Assembly: GCA_014239365.1 (NCBI GenBank)
Contig: JAAZZB010000004.1
Span: 1-39,826, forward strand
DNA from: Verrucomicrobiia bacterium
Lineage (GTDB): Bacteria; Verrucomicrobiota; Verrucomicrobiia; Limisphaerales; UBA1100
DNA length: 39,826 nucleotides
Reading direction: 5' to 3'
Position numbers and translations under genes: made by a program. Under the pieces are notes generated by a model. That model had not been told where the DNA came from, did not search any database, and saw only the letters and a program-made list of their open reading frames with translations. Below, piece after piece: positions 30,305 to 38,566 of the stretch. Positions within the stretch are counted from its first letter, which is position 1, and each line of letters begins with the position of its first letter.

Positions 30305-32914
30305 CTACCGCCGTTCGCCGGGAGAATCAAGCTTCGCCTGCGCGGCGGATAAAAAATGATATTTCCCCGCTGGCGGTTTGCTCAGACGCGTCACCCGCCC
30401 GTCCGGCCAGCGCACTTCCAGCGAGTCCACCGTTGGCACATCGCCCAGCCCAAAATGTGCGGTAAACGGATGCTGCGCCTGCCACGAATCGCCCGTCACT
30501 ACCCAGTGTCGCCATATTTTTTTGCCCGTGCGCGCGGTCACCACCGCGCCCACCGGTGACCGACCCGGCGCGCCCCGCAAGTGAGCGCCAATCCAGCCGC
30601 CTTCGGGCGCGAGGCGATTGGCCAACAACCGAACGTGCGGCAAATCTAATCCGGTTTTGAAATCCCAGCGGCGTTCGGTCACCAATAAATCCGGACGCCC
30701 ATCCGCGTCGAAATCCGCCGCCACCACACTGCGGCCATCGCGTTGGCTGCCCGCGCCCAATAAAAAACCCGCCTCGCGCCAGCCGCCTTGGCCGTCGTTC
30801 AACAACAATGCGTTGGGCTGAAAACCGTGCCACGACAGACTCGCGCGCACCGGCCCCATCACCCCCTTGAAATGCGCCGCCAACGCGACGTTGGGTTGAT
30901 TGTTGCTCGTGTAAATATCGTGCCGCCAATAAATGCTGTCGTAGTCTTCGGCGGTGAGACGACTGGAAAAACCGGTGGCCAGAAAAACATCGCGGTCGCC
31001 ATCCAAATCAAAATCCGCGCCGCTCACCCCGTGCGCCCATCCGGTGCGTTCGAGCAATCCGGATTTCGATTGCGCAAAAACCAATCCCTTTGCGCTGCCG
31101 AGAAACAACCGGTTACCACCCGCCATCATCCTCCGCCGCGCCAAAAATTCCGGCAATGATTTGTGGCCGAGCTTCATGTGAGACAATCGCCGCGCGGCAG
31201 CGGAATCCACCCCCGCCATCAACACATCCGGCTGGCCGTCGCCATTGAAATCGCCCACTGCGTGGCTCTGCCCAAAACCAAAATGCGCATCGCCGAGCGT
31301 GCCGTTGAGGTCAGTAAATTTTCCTTGGCCGTCATTGGCGTAATGGTCGAGCCCGCCGAAGTCCGCCACGTTCAGCAAATCCAAATCGCCATCGCCATCG
31401 AGGTCCACCCACGAAGCGCTGCGCGTGCGGCGTAGTTTGCGCAAGCGCGGTGCGGTTGCTTCAGTGAATTTTCCCGCACCCTCATTTAACATCAAGCGCG
31501 ATGGATGCCCGTCGTTGGCATCAAAATAAGGAAGCGGAAACTGGCCGTCCACGTAGGGCGGTTTGTGATGGGTAATCCACACATCAAGGTCGCCGTCGCC
31601 ATCCACATCGCCCGCGGCGATCGCGCTTGCGCCGCGCCAATCTTCATCGCTGGCAGAGACTCGTGTGGCGTTGGAAAACACATCGCTTCCCTTTTTCGGC
31701 CCGCGCCACAACCACGGCGTGCCGCGCGGTGGCACCCCCAGCAAATCCACCACGCCATCCCCCGTGAAATCCCCCAGCACGGCAGCCGTCACAGGCCCGC
31801 CATACTTTTCAAACAGGCGTTTGCCTTCAAATTTCCAGCCGCCACGATTCCAGTTGATTGCATTCTCCGCCGGAAAAATTATTTCCGGCAGTCCATCGTG
31901 GTTGAGATCATAAACCAGCACCGGCCCCGCACCGCTTGGCGTCGACTGCTCCACAAACCCCGGCTCGCCTGTGCGCGCTTCACGTTTCAAATTTCGCACA
32001 ACCAATTTTCCGGGAAGGAAATTCCCCTGCGCGTTTTGTGATTCCGTCCAGCCCACCTCCAGCACGCCCCGCAGCACCACGCGCTGTTTTCCATTTTGGG
32101 CACGCACGGTGAATGCATATTCCGAGGTGGCATTTTTATCGTGAAACGAAAACTGTTCCTGCCGCCAATGAGTGCCCTGAAGTTTCCAGCCCTCGGCCTT
32201 CCGGGCTTGGAGCCAGATTTTCCAATCGGCTGGATTCAATAGTTTGCCCGGCGCGGTTTCCAGCGTGCCGAATTTGAAATCTTCCAACACCGCAAATTGA
32301 TCCTTCGCCGCGCGCAGCGCGTCCCACGCGGCCACCATCGTTTCGTGAAAGCGTTGCGCGTCCAGTTCGGGTTGCCACACGAGCCGATCAAACCGCGTGC
32401 GAAATTGCGTGATGAGATCCACGCGCTGCATCAACTCCACCGGCATTTGCTCGCTCACCAACAGCCCGCGCTGATACTTCCGCTGCACCGCGTGCAGGCC
32501 GGTGGCGTCCCATTCATTCCAATCGCCGTGCGGCCGGTCGTCGGCAAAGTTGGCGCGCTGTTTCACCTTGCCGTTGTCGTGCCATTCCACAAACTCGCCG
32601 TGCAATTTGCCCGATTTGTAAAACAACTTGCGGCGCGGTTTGCCGTTGGAATGCCATTCCTGCCACGACCCATCCGGACGCCCCGCGCGAAAAACAAACG
32701 CGCCGCGCTGCACGCCATTAGTGTGGGTGGCCTCCGTTCGGCCAGTAAAAGGATGCACTTCGCCGTCGCGATAAAACAAACCGTCGGCCTGTTTTTGCAC
32801 TTCAGTAGCGGGCACCACAGCCGGGGCATTCGGCGCCGATGGCTTGGGCGGCGGATCTTTTTTTCCGCAACCCACTGCCAACAGCATAGCGGCAATGCCA
32901 GCGAAGGCCCGCAT
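30305..32914 (-). CDS. MORN/FG-GAP/ASPIC-UnbV lipoprotein, paralogue 2
   Basis: An 869-residue lipoprotein with a clean lipobox: MRAFAGIAAMLLAVGC with lipidated Cys16. MORN/YwqK-like repeats follow (GSWQEWHSNGKPRRKLFYKSG, GEFVEWHDNGKVKQRANF, GDWNEWDATGLHAV). Seven or so FG-GAP units carry DLNHDGLPEII, DFTGDGVVDLL, DVDGDGDLDVW, DLDGDGDLDLL, DFNGDGQPDVL, DFDLDGDRDVF and DFDADGRPDLL. The C-terminal ASPIC/UnbV module has GAHLRGAPGRSPVGAVVTA and DSLEVRWPDGR. Same layout and length as the gene at 26209, showing an old tandem duplication. The start at 32914 is 2 nt after the sugar-isomerase stop; a 92-codon extension would run antisense-like through that gene. Expected at the outer membrane or cell surface, perhaps binding calcium. 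Confidence 0.9.
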   Translation of the reverse strand: MRAFAGIAAMLLAVGCGKKDPPPKPSAPNAPAVVPATEVQKQADGLFYRDGEVHPFTGRTEATHTNGVQRGAFVFRAGRPDGSWQEWHSNGKPRRKLFYKSGKLHGEFVEWHDNGKVKQRANFADDRPHGDWNEWDATGLHAVQRKYQRGLLVSEQMPVELMQRVDLITQFRTRFDRLVWQPELDAQRFHETMVAAWDALRAAKDQFAVLEDFKFGTLETAPGKLLNPADWKIWLQARKAEGWKLQGTHWRQEQFSFHDKNATSEYAFTVRAQNGKQRVVLRGVLEVGWTESQNAQGNFLPGKLVVRNLKREARTGEPGFVEQSTPSGAGPVLVYDLNHDGLPEIIFPAENAINWNRGGWKFEGKRLFEKYGGPVTAAVLGDFTGDGVVDLLGVPPRGTPWLWRGPKKGSDVFSNATRVSASDEDWRGASAIAAGDVDGDGDLDVWITHHKPPYVDGQFPLPYFDANDGHPSRLMLNEGAGKFTEATAPRLRKLRRTRSASWVDLDGDGDLDLLNVADFGGLDHYANDGQGKFTDLNGTLGDAHFGFGQSHAVGDFNGDGQPDVLMAGVDSAAARRLSHMKLGHKSLPEFLARRRMMAGGNRLFLGSAKGLVFAQSKSGLLERTGWAHGVSGADFDLDGDRDVFLATGFSSRLTAEDYDSIYWRHDIYTSNNQPNVALAAHFKGVMGPVRASLSWHGFQPNALLLNDGQGGWREAGFLLGAGSQRDGRSVVAADFDADGRPDLLVTERRWDFKTGLDLPHVRLLANRLAPEGGWIGAHLRGAPGRSPVGAVVTARTGKKIWRHWVVTGDSWQAQHPFTAHFGLGDVPTVDSLEVRWPDGRVTRLSKPPAGKYHFLSAAQAKLDSPGERR

Positions 32915-32916
32915 CG

Positions 32917-33864
32917 TTAGGCTCCGAATGCTTTGCGCATCATGGCCACGCTTTTGGGCACGGCGGTTTGCGGGTTTTCTTTGCCCTCGAATTCGATGGA
33001 CACGTAGCCGCGATAGTTTTCTTTGGCCAAAATTTTGGCGATGCGTTGGTAATCCAAATCCAGCGTGTACCATTCGCCCCCGCCGTAATAGGTTTTCGCC
33101 TGAACGAAGGTGGTGCGGCTGGCGATCATCTCCAGTTTCTTGTACGGATTTTCCAGAAAATTTCCGGTATCCATCAGCACGCCGAGCCACGGCGAATTGT
33201 CAAACGCCTTGGCAATGCGCAGTAAACCTTCGGGCGTACGCGCGAGGCCCCAGTGATTTTCCAGCGCCATATGCACGCCGAGCTTTTCGGCGACGGGGAT
33301 GAGTTGCTGGATGGAATCGATGCACCACTTGAAAGCTTCCTCTTCCGTGTGCCCTTTCGGCACCGGCTCGATGCCGCGATTAGCCATCAGTTCATCAAAC
33401 GAAATCGTGCGCCAACGGCCGGTGTTCAGCCGGATGCACGGGATGCCCATCTCGTGCGCCAGCTCCATACAATGAATGGTGTGCTCGATATTCTTTTTGC
33501 GATCCGCCGGTTTGGGTTTCACAAAGCCTTGGTGAATGGACAAGCCCACCAAGCCCACGCCATTGAGAAACGCGTGCCGCTTGAGCTTGCGCAAGTACGC
33601 CGGTTTTTCCTCGGCCATTTGCATATGCAAAACGTCCACACCCTCCACGCCCAAATCCGCCGCGTGATCGATGACCTTTTCGATGGGATATTTCTTAGCC
33701 GTAAAATGCCAATACGAATAAGTGGCCAACGCCAACTTGGTGCGAGCTTTGGCCGGTTTATCTTTGGCAGCAGCAGAAACCGGCAACGGCAAAGCGCCGG
33801 CCGCCAACGCAGCGGAAGCGCCAATGAAAGCGCGCCGGGATGTGGGGTCAGTAGAATTTTTCAT
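32917..33864 (-). CDS. Tat-exported sugar phosphate isomerase/epimerase-like TIM-barrel protein
   Basis: A 315-residue protein of the xylose-isomerase-like/AP-endonuclease-2 TIM-barrel superfamily. The N-terminus has a twin-arginine motif TSRRAFIGAS followed by a hydrophobic Ala/Leu stretch ending PVSAAA, so it is exported folded. Barrel strands and likely metal ligands appear as LALATYSYW, VEGVDVLHMQ, GIPCIRLNTG, VHMALENHWG (Glu and His), GVLMDTGNF (Asp), FVQAKTYYG and YVSIEFEGKE (Glu). Such exported isomerases are abundant in Verrucomicrobia and Planctomycetes and often act in sugar or inositol catabolism; the substrate here is unknown. The ATG at 33864 is chosen because the Tat motif then lies at residues 9-13. 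First gene of a closely packed group running to 24997. Confidence 0.9.
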   Translation of the reverse strand: MKNSTDPTSRRAFIGASAALAAGALPLPVSAAAKDKPAKARTKLALATYSYWHFTAKKYPIEKVIDHAADLGVEGVDVLHMQMAEEKPAYLRKLKRHAFLNGVGLVGLSIHQGFVKPKPADRKKNIEHTIHCMELAHEMGIPCIRLNTGRWRTISFDELMANRGIEPVPKGHTEEEAFKWCIDSIQQLIPVAEKLGVHMALENHWGLARTPEGLLRIAKAFDNSPWLGVLMDTGNFLENPYKKLEMIASRTTFVQAKTYYGGGEWYTLDLDYQRIAKILAKENYRGYVSIEFEGKENPQTAVPKSVAMMRKAFGA

Positions 33865-33904
33865 AATGTGGGTGGCCAAAGTGTCGCGCCAACGCCAATG
33901 GAAA

Positions 33905-34975
33905 TCAACCCCGTATCACTGGCGGCGGGTTTATGGTTTCGTGGGCGAGGCGGGTGCCTTGTTGGTTGGCGGCGTGGAGTTGGGCGATGAGGTGGTCTTG
34001 CTCGGTATCGATCGTGGGAGGTTGGCCGGGGATCGGCGGAGGGGCGTGGCGGGCGCGTTGGCGGTGGAAGGCGAGCTGGAAGAGGTGCGCTTGTTTGCGG
34101 CGCGCGGCGCGAAAGCCGCCGGGCAAGCCGATGAGGTTAAACAAATTCCAACCGGGCAAGAGCATCCATCCGCTGGTGGCTGCGGCGTATTCGGCAGGTG
34201 TGATGAGCACGCCGGTGATGCCTTGCAGGCCTTCGATGATGCGTTGCCGGTCGCGCCAGCCGAGCCAAATCAGCAGCCCCAAAAGCGCCAGCACCACTGC
34301 CGCGTTGAGCAGCAGCGTGACCACCACGCCCAAGCCTTCCATGATCAGGTATGAGCCGAACAGATTGCGGCCAAAGTGCAGCAGCATGCCCAGTGCCAGC
34401 CCCGCCAGCGGCATCGCCCAGCGCCATCGGCTTTGCATTGTGGCAAACAGGCCGAAGCCAAGGCCGGTCATCGCCGTGAAGGTGGCGTGCCCCAGCCCAA
34501 GCATTATGGTGCGAAGAAAAAATGTTCCCACAAACCCCGCGCCGCCCGCGGCATTGCCGCCTTGGATGATGTAAGCGATATCTTCGGAGAGGGTGAATCC
34601 CAGCCCGATGATGCCGCCAAACACCGCGCCGCGTAATGGGCCGAGCGATTCGCGGTCGCGCCTTTTTACAAACAGATAAATGGCTAATAGCCCAAGCGCT
34701 TTGGCGGGTTCTTCGACTAAAGGCGCGACGAATGTGGCGGAGGCGTTGAAGACTTGTTCGTCATCAAAATCGCGATCCATCGCGAAACTGATGGCGCCTT
34801 GCCCGAGCAGATCGCCCACCACTGAAAGCCCCACCGCGCCCACCGCACCCCACGCAAGGCACAAGCCCAGCATCCACCACGGCGCGGGATGATAGCGGTC
34901 CATCGACCGAATGAGCACGAAGTAAACCGCCACCAACGGCACCACAAGCACGATGGCGGGCACAATCCAAATCAT
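33905..34975 (-). CDS. PrsW-family intramembrane metalloprotease
   Basis: A 356-residue polytopic membrane protein of the PrsW/CPBP-like family, whose best-known member cleaves the anti-sigma factor RsiW in Bacillus. All expected motifs are present: E88-E89 in PLVEEPAKAL, E131 in GLGFTLSEDIAYI, H163 in LGHATFTAMTGLGFG and H200 in MLLHFGRNL. About eight hydrophobic segments lie between residues 3 and 245. A cytoplasmic, basic-then-proline-rich tail of about 100 residues follows (FRAARRKQAHLFQLAFHRQR). Zinc-dependent site-1 or site-2-like cleavage of a membrane substrate is expected, though no sigma/anti-sigma pair is in the window. The gap to the sugar isomerase is 40 nt on the same strand, so co-transcription is possible. 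Confidence 0.92.
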   Translation of the reverse strand: MIWIVPAIVLVVPLVAVYFVLIRSMDRYHPAPWWMLGLCLAWGAVGAVGLSVVGDLLGQGAISFAMDRDFDDEQVFNASATFVAPLVEEPAKALGLLAIYLFVKRRDRESLGPLRGAVFGGIIGLGFTLSEDIAYIIQGGNAAGGAGFVGTFFLRTIMLGLGHATFTAMTGLGFGLFATMQSRWRWAMPLAGLALGMLLHFGRNLFGSYLIMEGLGVVVTLLLNAAVVLALLGLLIWLGWRDRQRIIEGLQGITGVLITPAEYAAATSGWMLLPGWNLFNLIGLPGGFRAARRKQAHLFQLAFHRQRARHAPPPIPGQPPTIDTEQDHLIAQLHAANQQGTRLAHETINPPPVIRG

Positions 34976-34990
34976 GAGAGCCAGTGAAAC

Positions 34991-35020
34991 TTAAAGCATC
35001 TTAAAGCGTCTTAAAGCATC
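34991..35020. repeat. Three tandem 10-nt repeats at a gene end
   Basis: TTAAAGCATC occurs three times in a row (one unit has G for A). On the minus strand the first-read unit supplies the TAA stop of the 68-residue gene, and the next two repeat the stop in the same 10-nt register shifted in frame. Probably slippage-generated. No known signal. Confidence 0.7.
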
Positions 35021-35217
35021 TCGCGCCGGGCCGCGCGCACGCCGGCGAGGAGGCGTTCCATATCTTCCATCGTCCAACCTTCGTAGTGTTGGCCGTAGGA
35101 TTCCCACGCGGTTTTGTCGCCGTCCACCAAGGCGGCGAGGTCGGCCTCGCGTTTGGCGAGGGGGTGCGTTTGGTCCGGCGCGGTCCAGCGCGCCAGCCGT
35201 TCTTGCACGGCGTCCAT
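35011..35217 (-). CDS. Small hypothetical protein (68 aa)
   Basis: A 68-residue soluble, charged, largely helical protein with the notable segment YGQHYEGWTMEDMERLLAG near the middle. No family is recognised. It begins 9 nt after the stop of the small lipoprotein gene and ends 35 nt before the PrsW-family start, all on the minus strand, so it looks like an operon member. Support for being real comes from that spacing and from its balanced, non-low-complexity composition. The stop codon lies inside a run of three 10-nt tandem repeats. Confidence 0.6.
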   Translation of the reverse strand: MDAVQERLARWTAPDQTHPLAKREADLAALVDGDKTAWESYGQHYEGWTMEDMERLLAGVRAARREML

Positions 35218-35226
35218 AGGCGGCGG

Positions 35227-35403
35227 TTATTGCACGGGGGCGTTGGGTTCGCCGGATGAAATCTCCGCGCTCCCAGGAGCTGGCGGCACGTCACCGTGGT
35301 TTTGCACGTCGGTGGGCGGCGCTTCAATTTGAGCAACGCAACCGGCTAATCCGACTAAGAGACAGGCACACGCCATGCCTAAAATTAAAAGATGCTTGGT
35401 CAT
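35227..35403 (-). CDS. Small lipoprotein (58 aa)
   Basis: A 58-residue protein with a clear type II signal: MTKHLLILGMACACLLVGLAGC, lipobox LAGC, lipidation on Cys22. The mature part is only about 36 residues, proline- and acid-rich (QIEAPPTDVQNHGDVPPAPG), and probably unstructured. The ATG at 35403 is preferred to a 20-codon upstream extension because it starts directly at the signal peptide. It leads a minus-strand gene group and is divergent from the dioxygenase gene (87-nt gap). Function unknown; such peptides often accompany envelope proteins. Confidence 0.65.
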   Translation of the reverse strand: MTKHLLILGMACACLLVGLAGCVAQIEAPPTDVQNHGDVPPAPGSAEISSGEPNAPVQ

Positions 35404-35490
35404 CGGAAACGGAGTATAATGTCTCAAGACGCCGTTGGCAACAAAAGGGTTAAGGTAACCCAACCGCGCCGCGCCGCGTCATTTAACATT

Positions 35491-36249
35491 ATGAAACACG
35501 ACTCCACCCCACGCAATCGCCGCGATTTTCTGGCTCTCGGGGGCCTCAGTGGCTTGGCCACCCTTGCCCTGCCCTCCTTTGCAGAGGCCACGCCATCCAC
35601 CGAAGACAGCCACGGCTACATCAATTTCCTCAAAGGCAAAGGCGAGGACATCGTGCCCGAAGGCAAATGGAAGGCCACGCACGCGGACATCCTCGGCCCG
35701 TTTTGGGCTGGCGGCGCGCCGTATCGCGGTAAGGTGACCGCACCGCTCGCGCCCGGTGAATTGCTCGTGATGCGCGGCCGCGTGTGGAGCCATCGCACCC
35801 GCGAACCGCTCGCCAATGTGGTGCTCGATGTTTGGCAAGCCGATCACAAAGGCGTGTACGATTTCCAAACCGCACCGCGCACCGACAAGCGCCCCACGCT
35901 CGCCGATGCGCGCGGCTTCAGCGGTGGCACCCAACCCGCCCGCAACAATTTTAAGAACCGCATCCGGCTCATCACCGACGAGCAAGGTTTTTACGAATAC
36001 GAAACCATCAAGCCCGCCGCGTACGGAATTGGTCGCGCGACGCGGCCTTCGCACATTCATTATATGGCGCAAGCCAAAGGCCACGCGCGGGTGATCACTC
36101 AATGTTATTTCAAGGGCGACAAACATATCGCGGCCGACCCGTGGGCCAGCAAGTCGCCGCTCATCGTCGACCTCAAAAAAGTAAAAGGCGAATACGGCGC
36201 GTACTTGCAAGGCCAGTTCGACCTCGTGCTGGGCACCGCCGCAGCTTAG
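35491..36249 (+). CDS. Tat-exported intradiol ring-cleavage dioxygenase
   Basis: A 252-residue protein of the protocatechuate 3,4-/catechol 1,2-dioxygenase fold. The N-terminus has a twin-arginine signal (RNRRDFLALGGLSGLATLAL, cut near AEA). The catalytic domain shows ILGPFWAGGAPYRG, GRVWSHRTREPLANVVLDVWQAD, and the Fe(III) ligands Y123 (GVYDFQ), Y178 (KPAAYGIG), H188 and H190 (RPSHIHYMA). All four ligands are present, so ring cleavage of a catechol-type aromatic outside the cytoplasm is plausible. It stands alone without beta-ketoadipate genes, and the exported location suggests action on environmental aromatics or phenolic polymer fragments. Start chosen at the ATG before the Tat motif; in-frame upstream codons lack export features. 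Confidence 0.9.
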   Translation: MKHDSTPRNRRDFLALGGLSGLATLALPSFAEATPSTEDSHGYINFLKGKGEDIVPEGKWKATHADILGPFWAGGAPYRGKVTAPLAPGELLVMRGRVWSHRTREPLANVVLDVWQADHKGVYDFQTAPRTDKRPTLADARGFSGGTQPARNNFKNRIRLITDEQGFYEYETIKPAAYGIGRATRPSHIHYMAQAKGHARVITQCYFKGDKHIAADPWASKSPLIVDLKKVKGEYGAYLQGQFDLVLGTAAA

Positions 36250-36256
36250 CGCAGCA

Positions 36257-36285
36257 TTGCTTTTTCTGGCTGTTTTTTATATAAC
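36257..36285 (+). promoter_or_regulatory. Candidate sigma70-type promoter for the ClC gene
   Basis: TTGCTT (36257-36262) and TATAAC (36280-36285) are 17 nt apart, with four and five consensus matches. They lie just after the dioxygenase stop and 17 nt before the ClC ATG, giving a leader of about 10 nt. The surrounding T-rich stretch contrasts with the GC-rich genes. Confidence 0.4.
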
Positions 36286-36302
36286 CCCAGCGCGCCAAAA
36301 GC

Positions 36303-38402
36303 ATGCTGGAGGCTTTTAAAAAACTGTTCGACCGCAAACAGAAACCGCCTTATCAGGCCGGCACCAATCTGCTGCTGTTACTCGTCCTTTCCGTCGTCAT
36401 CGGCTCGGGCGTTTCCTTTGCCACGCTGGGCTTTATGGAGGCCTTCGATCGCGTGGTGAATTGGGTGTACTTCGACTGGAACGATTCCCCAAGCGGCCGC
36501 TACACGCACAAGGTTGATGCCCACAACAAACTCTCGCTCGATTTTCGCGGCAACAACGCGCACGGCCTCGATAGCCTCAAGCAAACCCAATGGCCCACCG
36601 CCGGCGATTGCATCATCATCACCACCCGCAACGGCGTGCGCCAAGCGCCCGTCACCGGTCAGTGGAATTTTGAAAACGATCAAGTGCAAGTGGAGGTTGA
36701 AGGCAAACCCATCGAGCTGAAATTCGATGGCAAAAATCTCATCCCCATCGCCGCCGACGCCAATGCCACCCAGCTCGCCGCGCATTTGCCCGGCCCCGAG
36801 CCAAACCACTCAATCCACTTTAGCTACAAACAAGGCTCCTTCACCGACGTCCCCAAATGGCACATCCTCGTTGCCCTCATCGGCGGCGGGCTCTTCATCG
36901 GGCTGCTCTATATCGCCTTCAAACTCCCGCGCGGCCACGGGCCCGCCGACGCCATCATTGCCCGCATCAACAACGATGGCATCATGCCCATCCGCGAAGG
37001 TATCTCCACCGCCATCGTTTGCATTAGCTCCATCGGCCTCGGCGCATCGGTCGGCCGCTATGGGCCCGCCGTGCATTTGGGCGCCACGCTCGGCTCCGGC
37101 TTCGGCCAAATCTTCAAGCTCGGCCGCACCAACACCGTCACCTTTCTTGGCTGCGGAATAGCCAGCGCCATTGCCACTTCATTTAACACCCCCATCGCCG
37201 CCGTCATTTTTACCCACGAAGCCATCATCGGCCATTACTCGCTGCGCGCCTTTGCCCCCATCACCATCGCCGCGGTGGCCGGCAACGCGGTGGCCATTCA
37301 CAACGGCCGCTTCTTTGATGGCTTCCAAAACCTCACCGCCCCCGCCGAGCTGACGCTCAGCCAATATCCACTCTTCGCCATCGTCGGCCTCATCGCTGCA
37401 TTCTTTGCGCTTGTTTATATGCGCGGCATCGTGGCGATGGGCAAGGCGGTCAAGAAAACCAAAGTCCCCCTTTGGCTACGGCCCGCCCTGGCCGGACTCG
37501 CCATCGGCCTCGTCGCCATTTGGCTGCCCAACCTCCTCGGGCTCGTGGAAGAAACCACCACCCAAGTCATCCAAGATCAAGGCCGCGAATATATTCTGCA
37601 GTTGCTGTGCTTTTTAATTATTTTCAAAATCGCCGCCACCGCGCTGTGCCTCGGCTGCGGCATGCACGGCGGCGTGTTCGGCCCCGCGCTGTGCATCGGC
37701 GCAATGGTCGGCGCCGCCATCGCCATGGCTACCGATCCAAGCTATTACCAAATCTTTGCCCTCGCCGGAATGGGCGCGTGCATTAGCTCAGTGGTCGGCG
37801 CGCCCATCGCAACCATTCTGATTGTCTTCGAGCTAAACCAAAACTACTCCGTCGCCACCGCCGTGATGGTCGCCGTCGTCATCAGCAACCTCGTCACCAA
37901 CAAATTTTTCGCGCGCTCATTTTTCCTTCACCAAGTGCAAGCCGCCGGCATCGACATCAATGCCGGACGCGAAGTGCTCATCCTCCAACGCCGCCGCATT
38001 CGCGAAGTGATGGAAAGCGAATTCCACACCATCGCCCCCGAAGCCGATTTGCCCGCCATCGAAAAAGCCCTGCGCGCCAACCCCGAAGCCGATCTTTACG
38101 TCACCAATGCCAGCCAAAAACTCCTCGGCGCCATCACCCTCGCCAGCGCGTGGGACGCCCTAAAATCCCGCAGCACCCAAACCGCCGGCGACCTCGCCCA
38201 AATGCCCGAGCACATCCTCACCGAAGAAACCGACCTCAACACCGGCTTTGAGATCATCGAAGAATTCGTCGGCGTCAGCATTCCCGTCGTCGAAAACACC
38301 GAAAATATGCGGCTTTCCGGCATCATCCACGAAGCCAACGTCATCCAAGCCTACAACGAAGCCGTCAAAACCGCCCGCGGCGAAGAACAAGGCCTCGAAT
38401 AA
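36303..38402 (+). CDS. ClC-family chloride channel/transporter with CBS pair
   Basis: A 699-residue membrane protein. The first helix (about 22-50) is followed by an unusual polar, beta-rich segment of about 130 residues (56-185, e.g. DCIIITTRNGVRQAPVTGQW), absent from typical ClCs and probably non-cytoplasmic. The core resumes at WHILVALIGGGLFIGLLYIA. Selectivity-loop equivalents are GHGPADAI (usually GSGIP), GASVGRYGPAVHLG and GGVFGPALCIGAMVG. The gating glutamate of GREGP is replaced by Y253. Residues about 560-690 form two CBS domains (RIREVMESEFHTIAPEADLP, DLAQMPEHILTEETDLNTG), typical nucleotide sensors. Loss of the external glutamate generally turns ClC exchangers into uncoupled chloride pathways, so passive anion conduction is predicted. 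Confidence 0.92.
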   Translation: MLEAFKKLFDRKQKPPYQAGTNLLLLLVLSVVIGSGVSFATLGFMEAFDRVVNWVYFDWNDSPSGRYTHKVDAHNKLSLDFRGNNAHGLDSLKQTQWPTAGDCIIITTRNGVRQAPVTGQWNFENDQVQVEVEGKPIELKFDGKNLIPIAADANATQLAAHLPGPEPNHSIHFSYKQGSFTDVPKWHILVALIGGGLFIGLLYIAFKLPRGHGPADAIIARINNDGIMPIREGISTAIVCISSIGLGASVGRYGPAVHLGATLGSGFGQIFKLGRTNTVTFLGCGIASAIATSFNTPIAAVIFTHEAIIGHYSLRAFAPITIAAVAGNAVAIHNGRFFDGFQNLTAPAELTLSQYPLFAIVGLIAAFFALVYMRGIVAMGKAVKKTKVPLWLRPALAGLAIGLVAIWLPNLLGLVEETTTQVIQDQGREYILQLLCFLIIFKIAATALCLGCGMHGGVFGPALCIGAMVGAAIAMATDPSYYQIFALAGMGACISSVVGAPIATILIVFELNQNYSVATAVMVAVVISNLVTNKFFARSFFLHQVQAAGIDINAGREVLILQRRRIREVMESEFHTIAPEADLPAIEKALRANPEADLYVTNASQKLLGAITLASAWDALKSRSTQTAGDLAQMPEHILTEETDLNTGFEIIEEFVGVSIPVVENTENMRLSGIIHEANVIQAYNEAVKTARGEEQGLE

Positions 38403-38440
38403 ACAGCCAAAAAAAAGTGAAAAAAACCCACCAAATCGGT

Positions 38441-38468
38441 TGACAAACCCCGTCTAAGTAGTACGTTT
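38441..38468 (+). promoter_or_regulatory. Candidate promoter for the GGM-repeat protein
   Basis: A perfect TTGACA (38441-38446) with TACGTT (38463-38468) after 16 nt. The -10 is weak (three of six). The remaining 98 nt to the ATG are AT-rich and carry no Shine-Dalgarno sequence or long open frame. Confidence 0.35.
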
Positions 38469-38566
38469 ACGTAGCATTCGGCCACGGCCAATGCCAAAAC
38501 TTTATTAAGAAAAACTTGAATTAAAGTGACCAAACCCAGACGCTAACCGTCCAACAGAATGGTATT

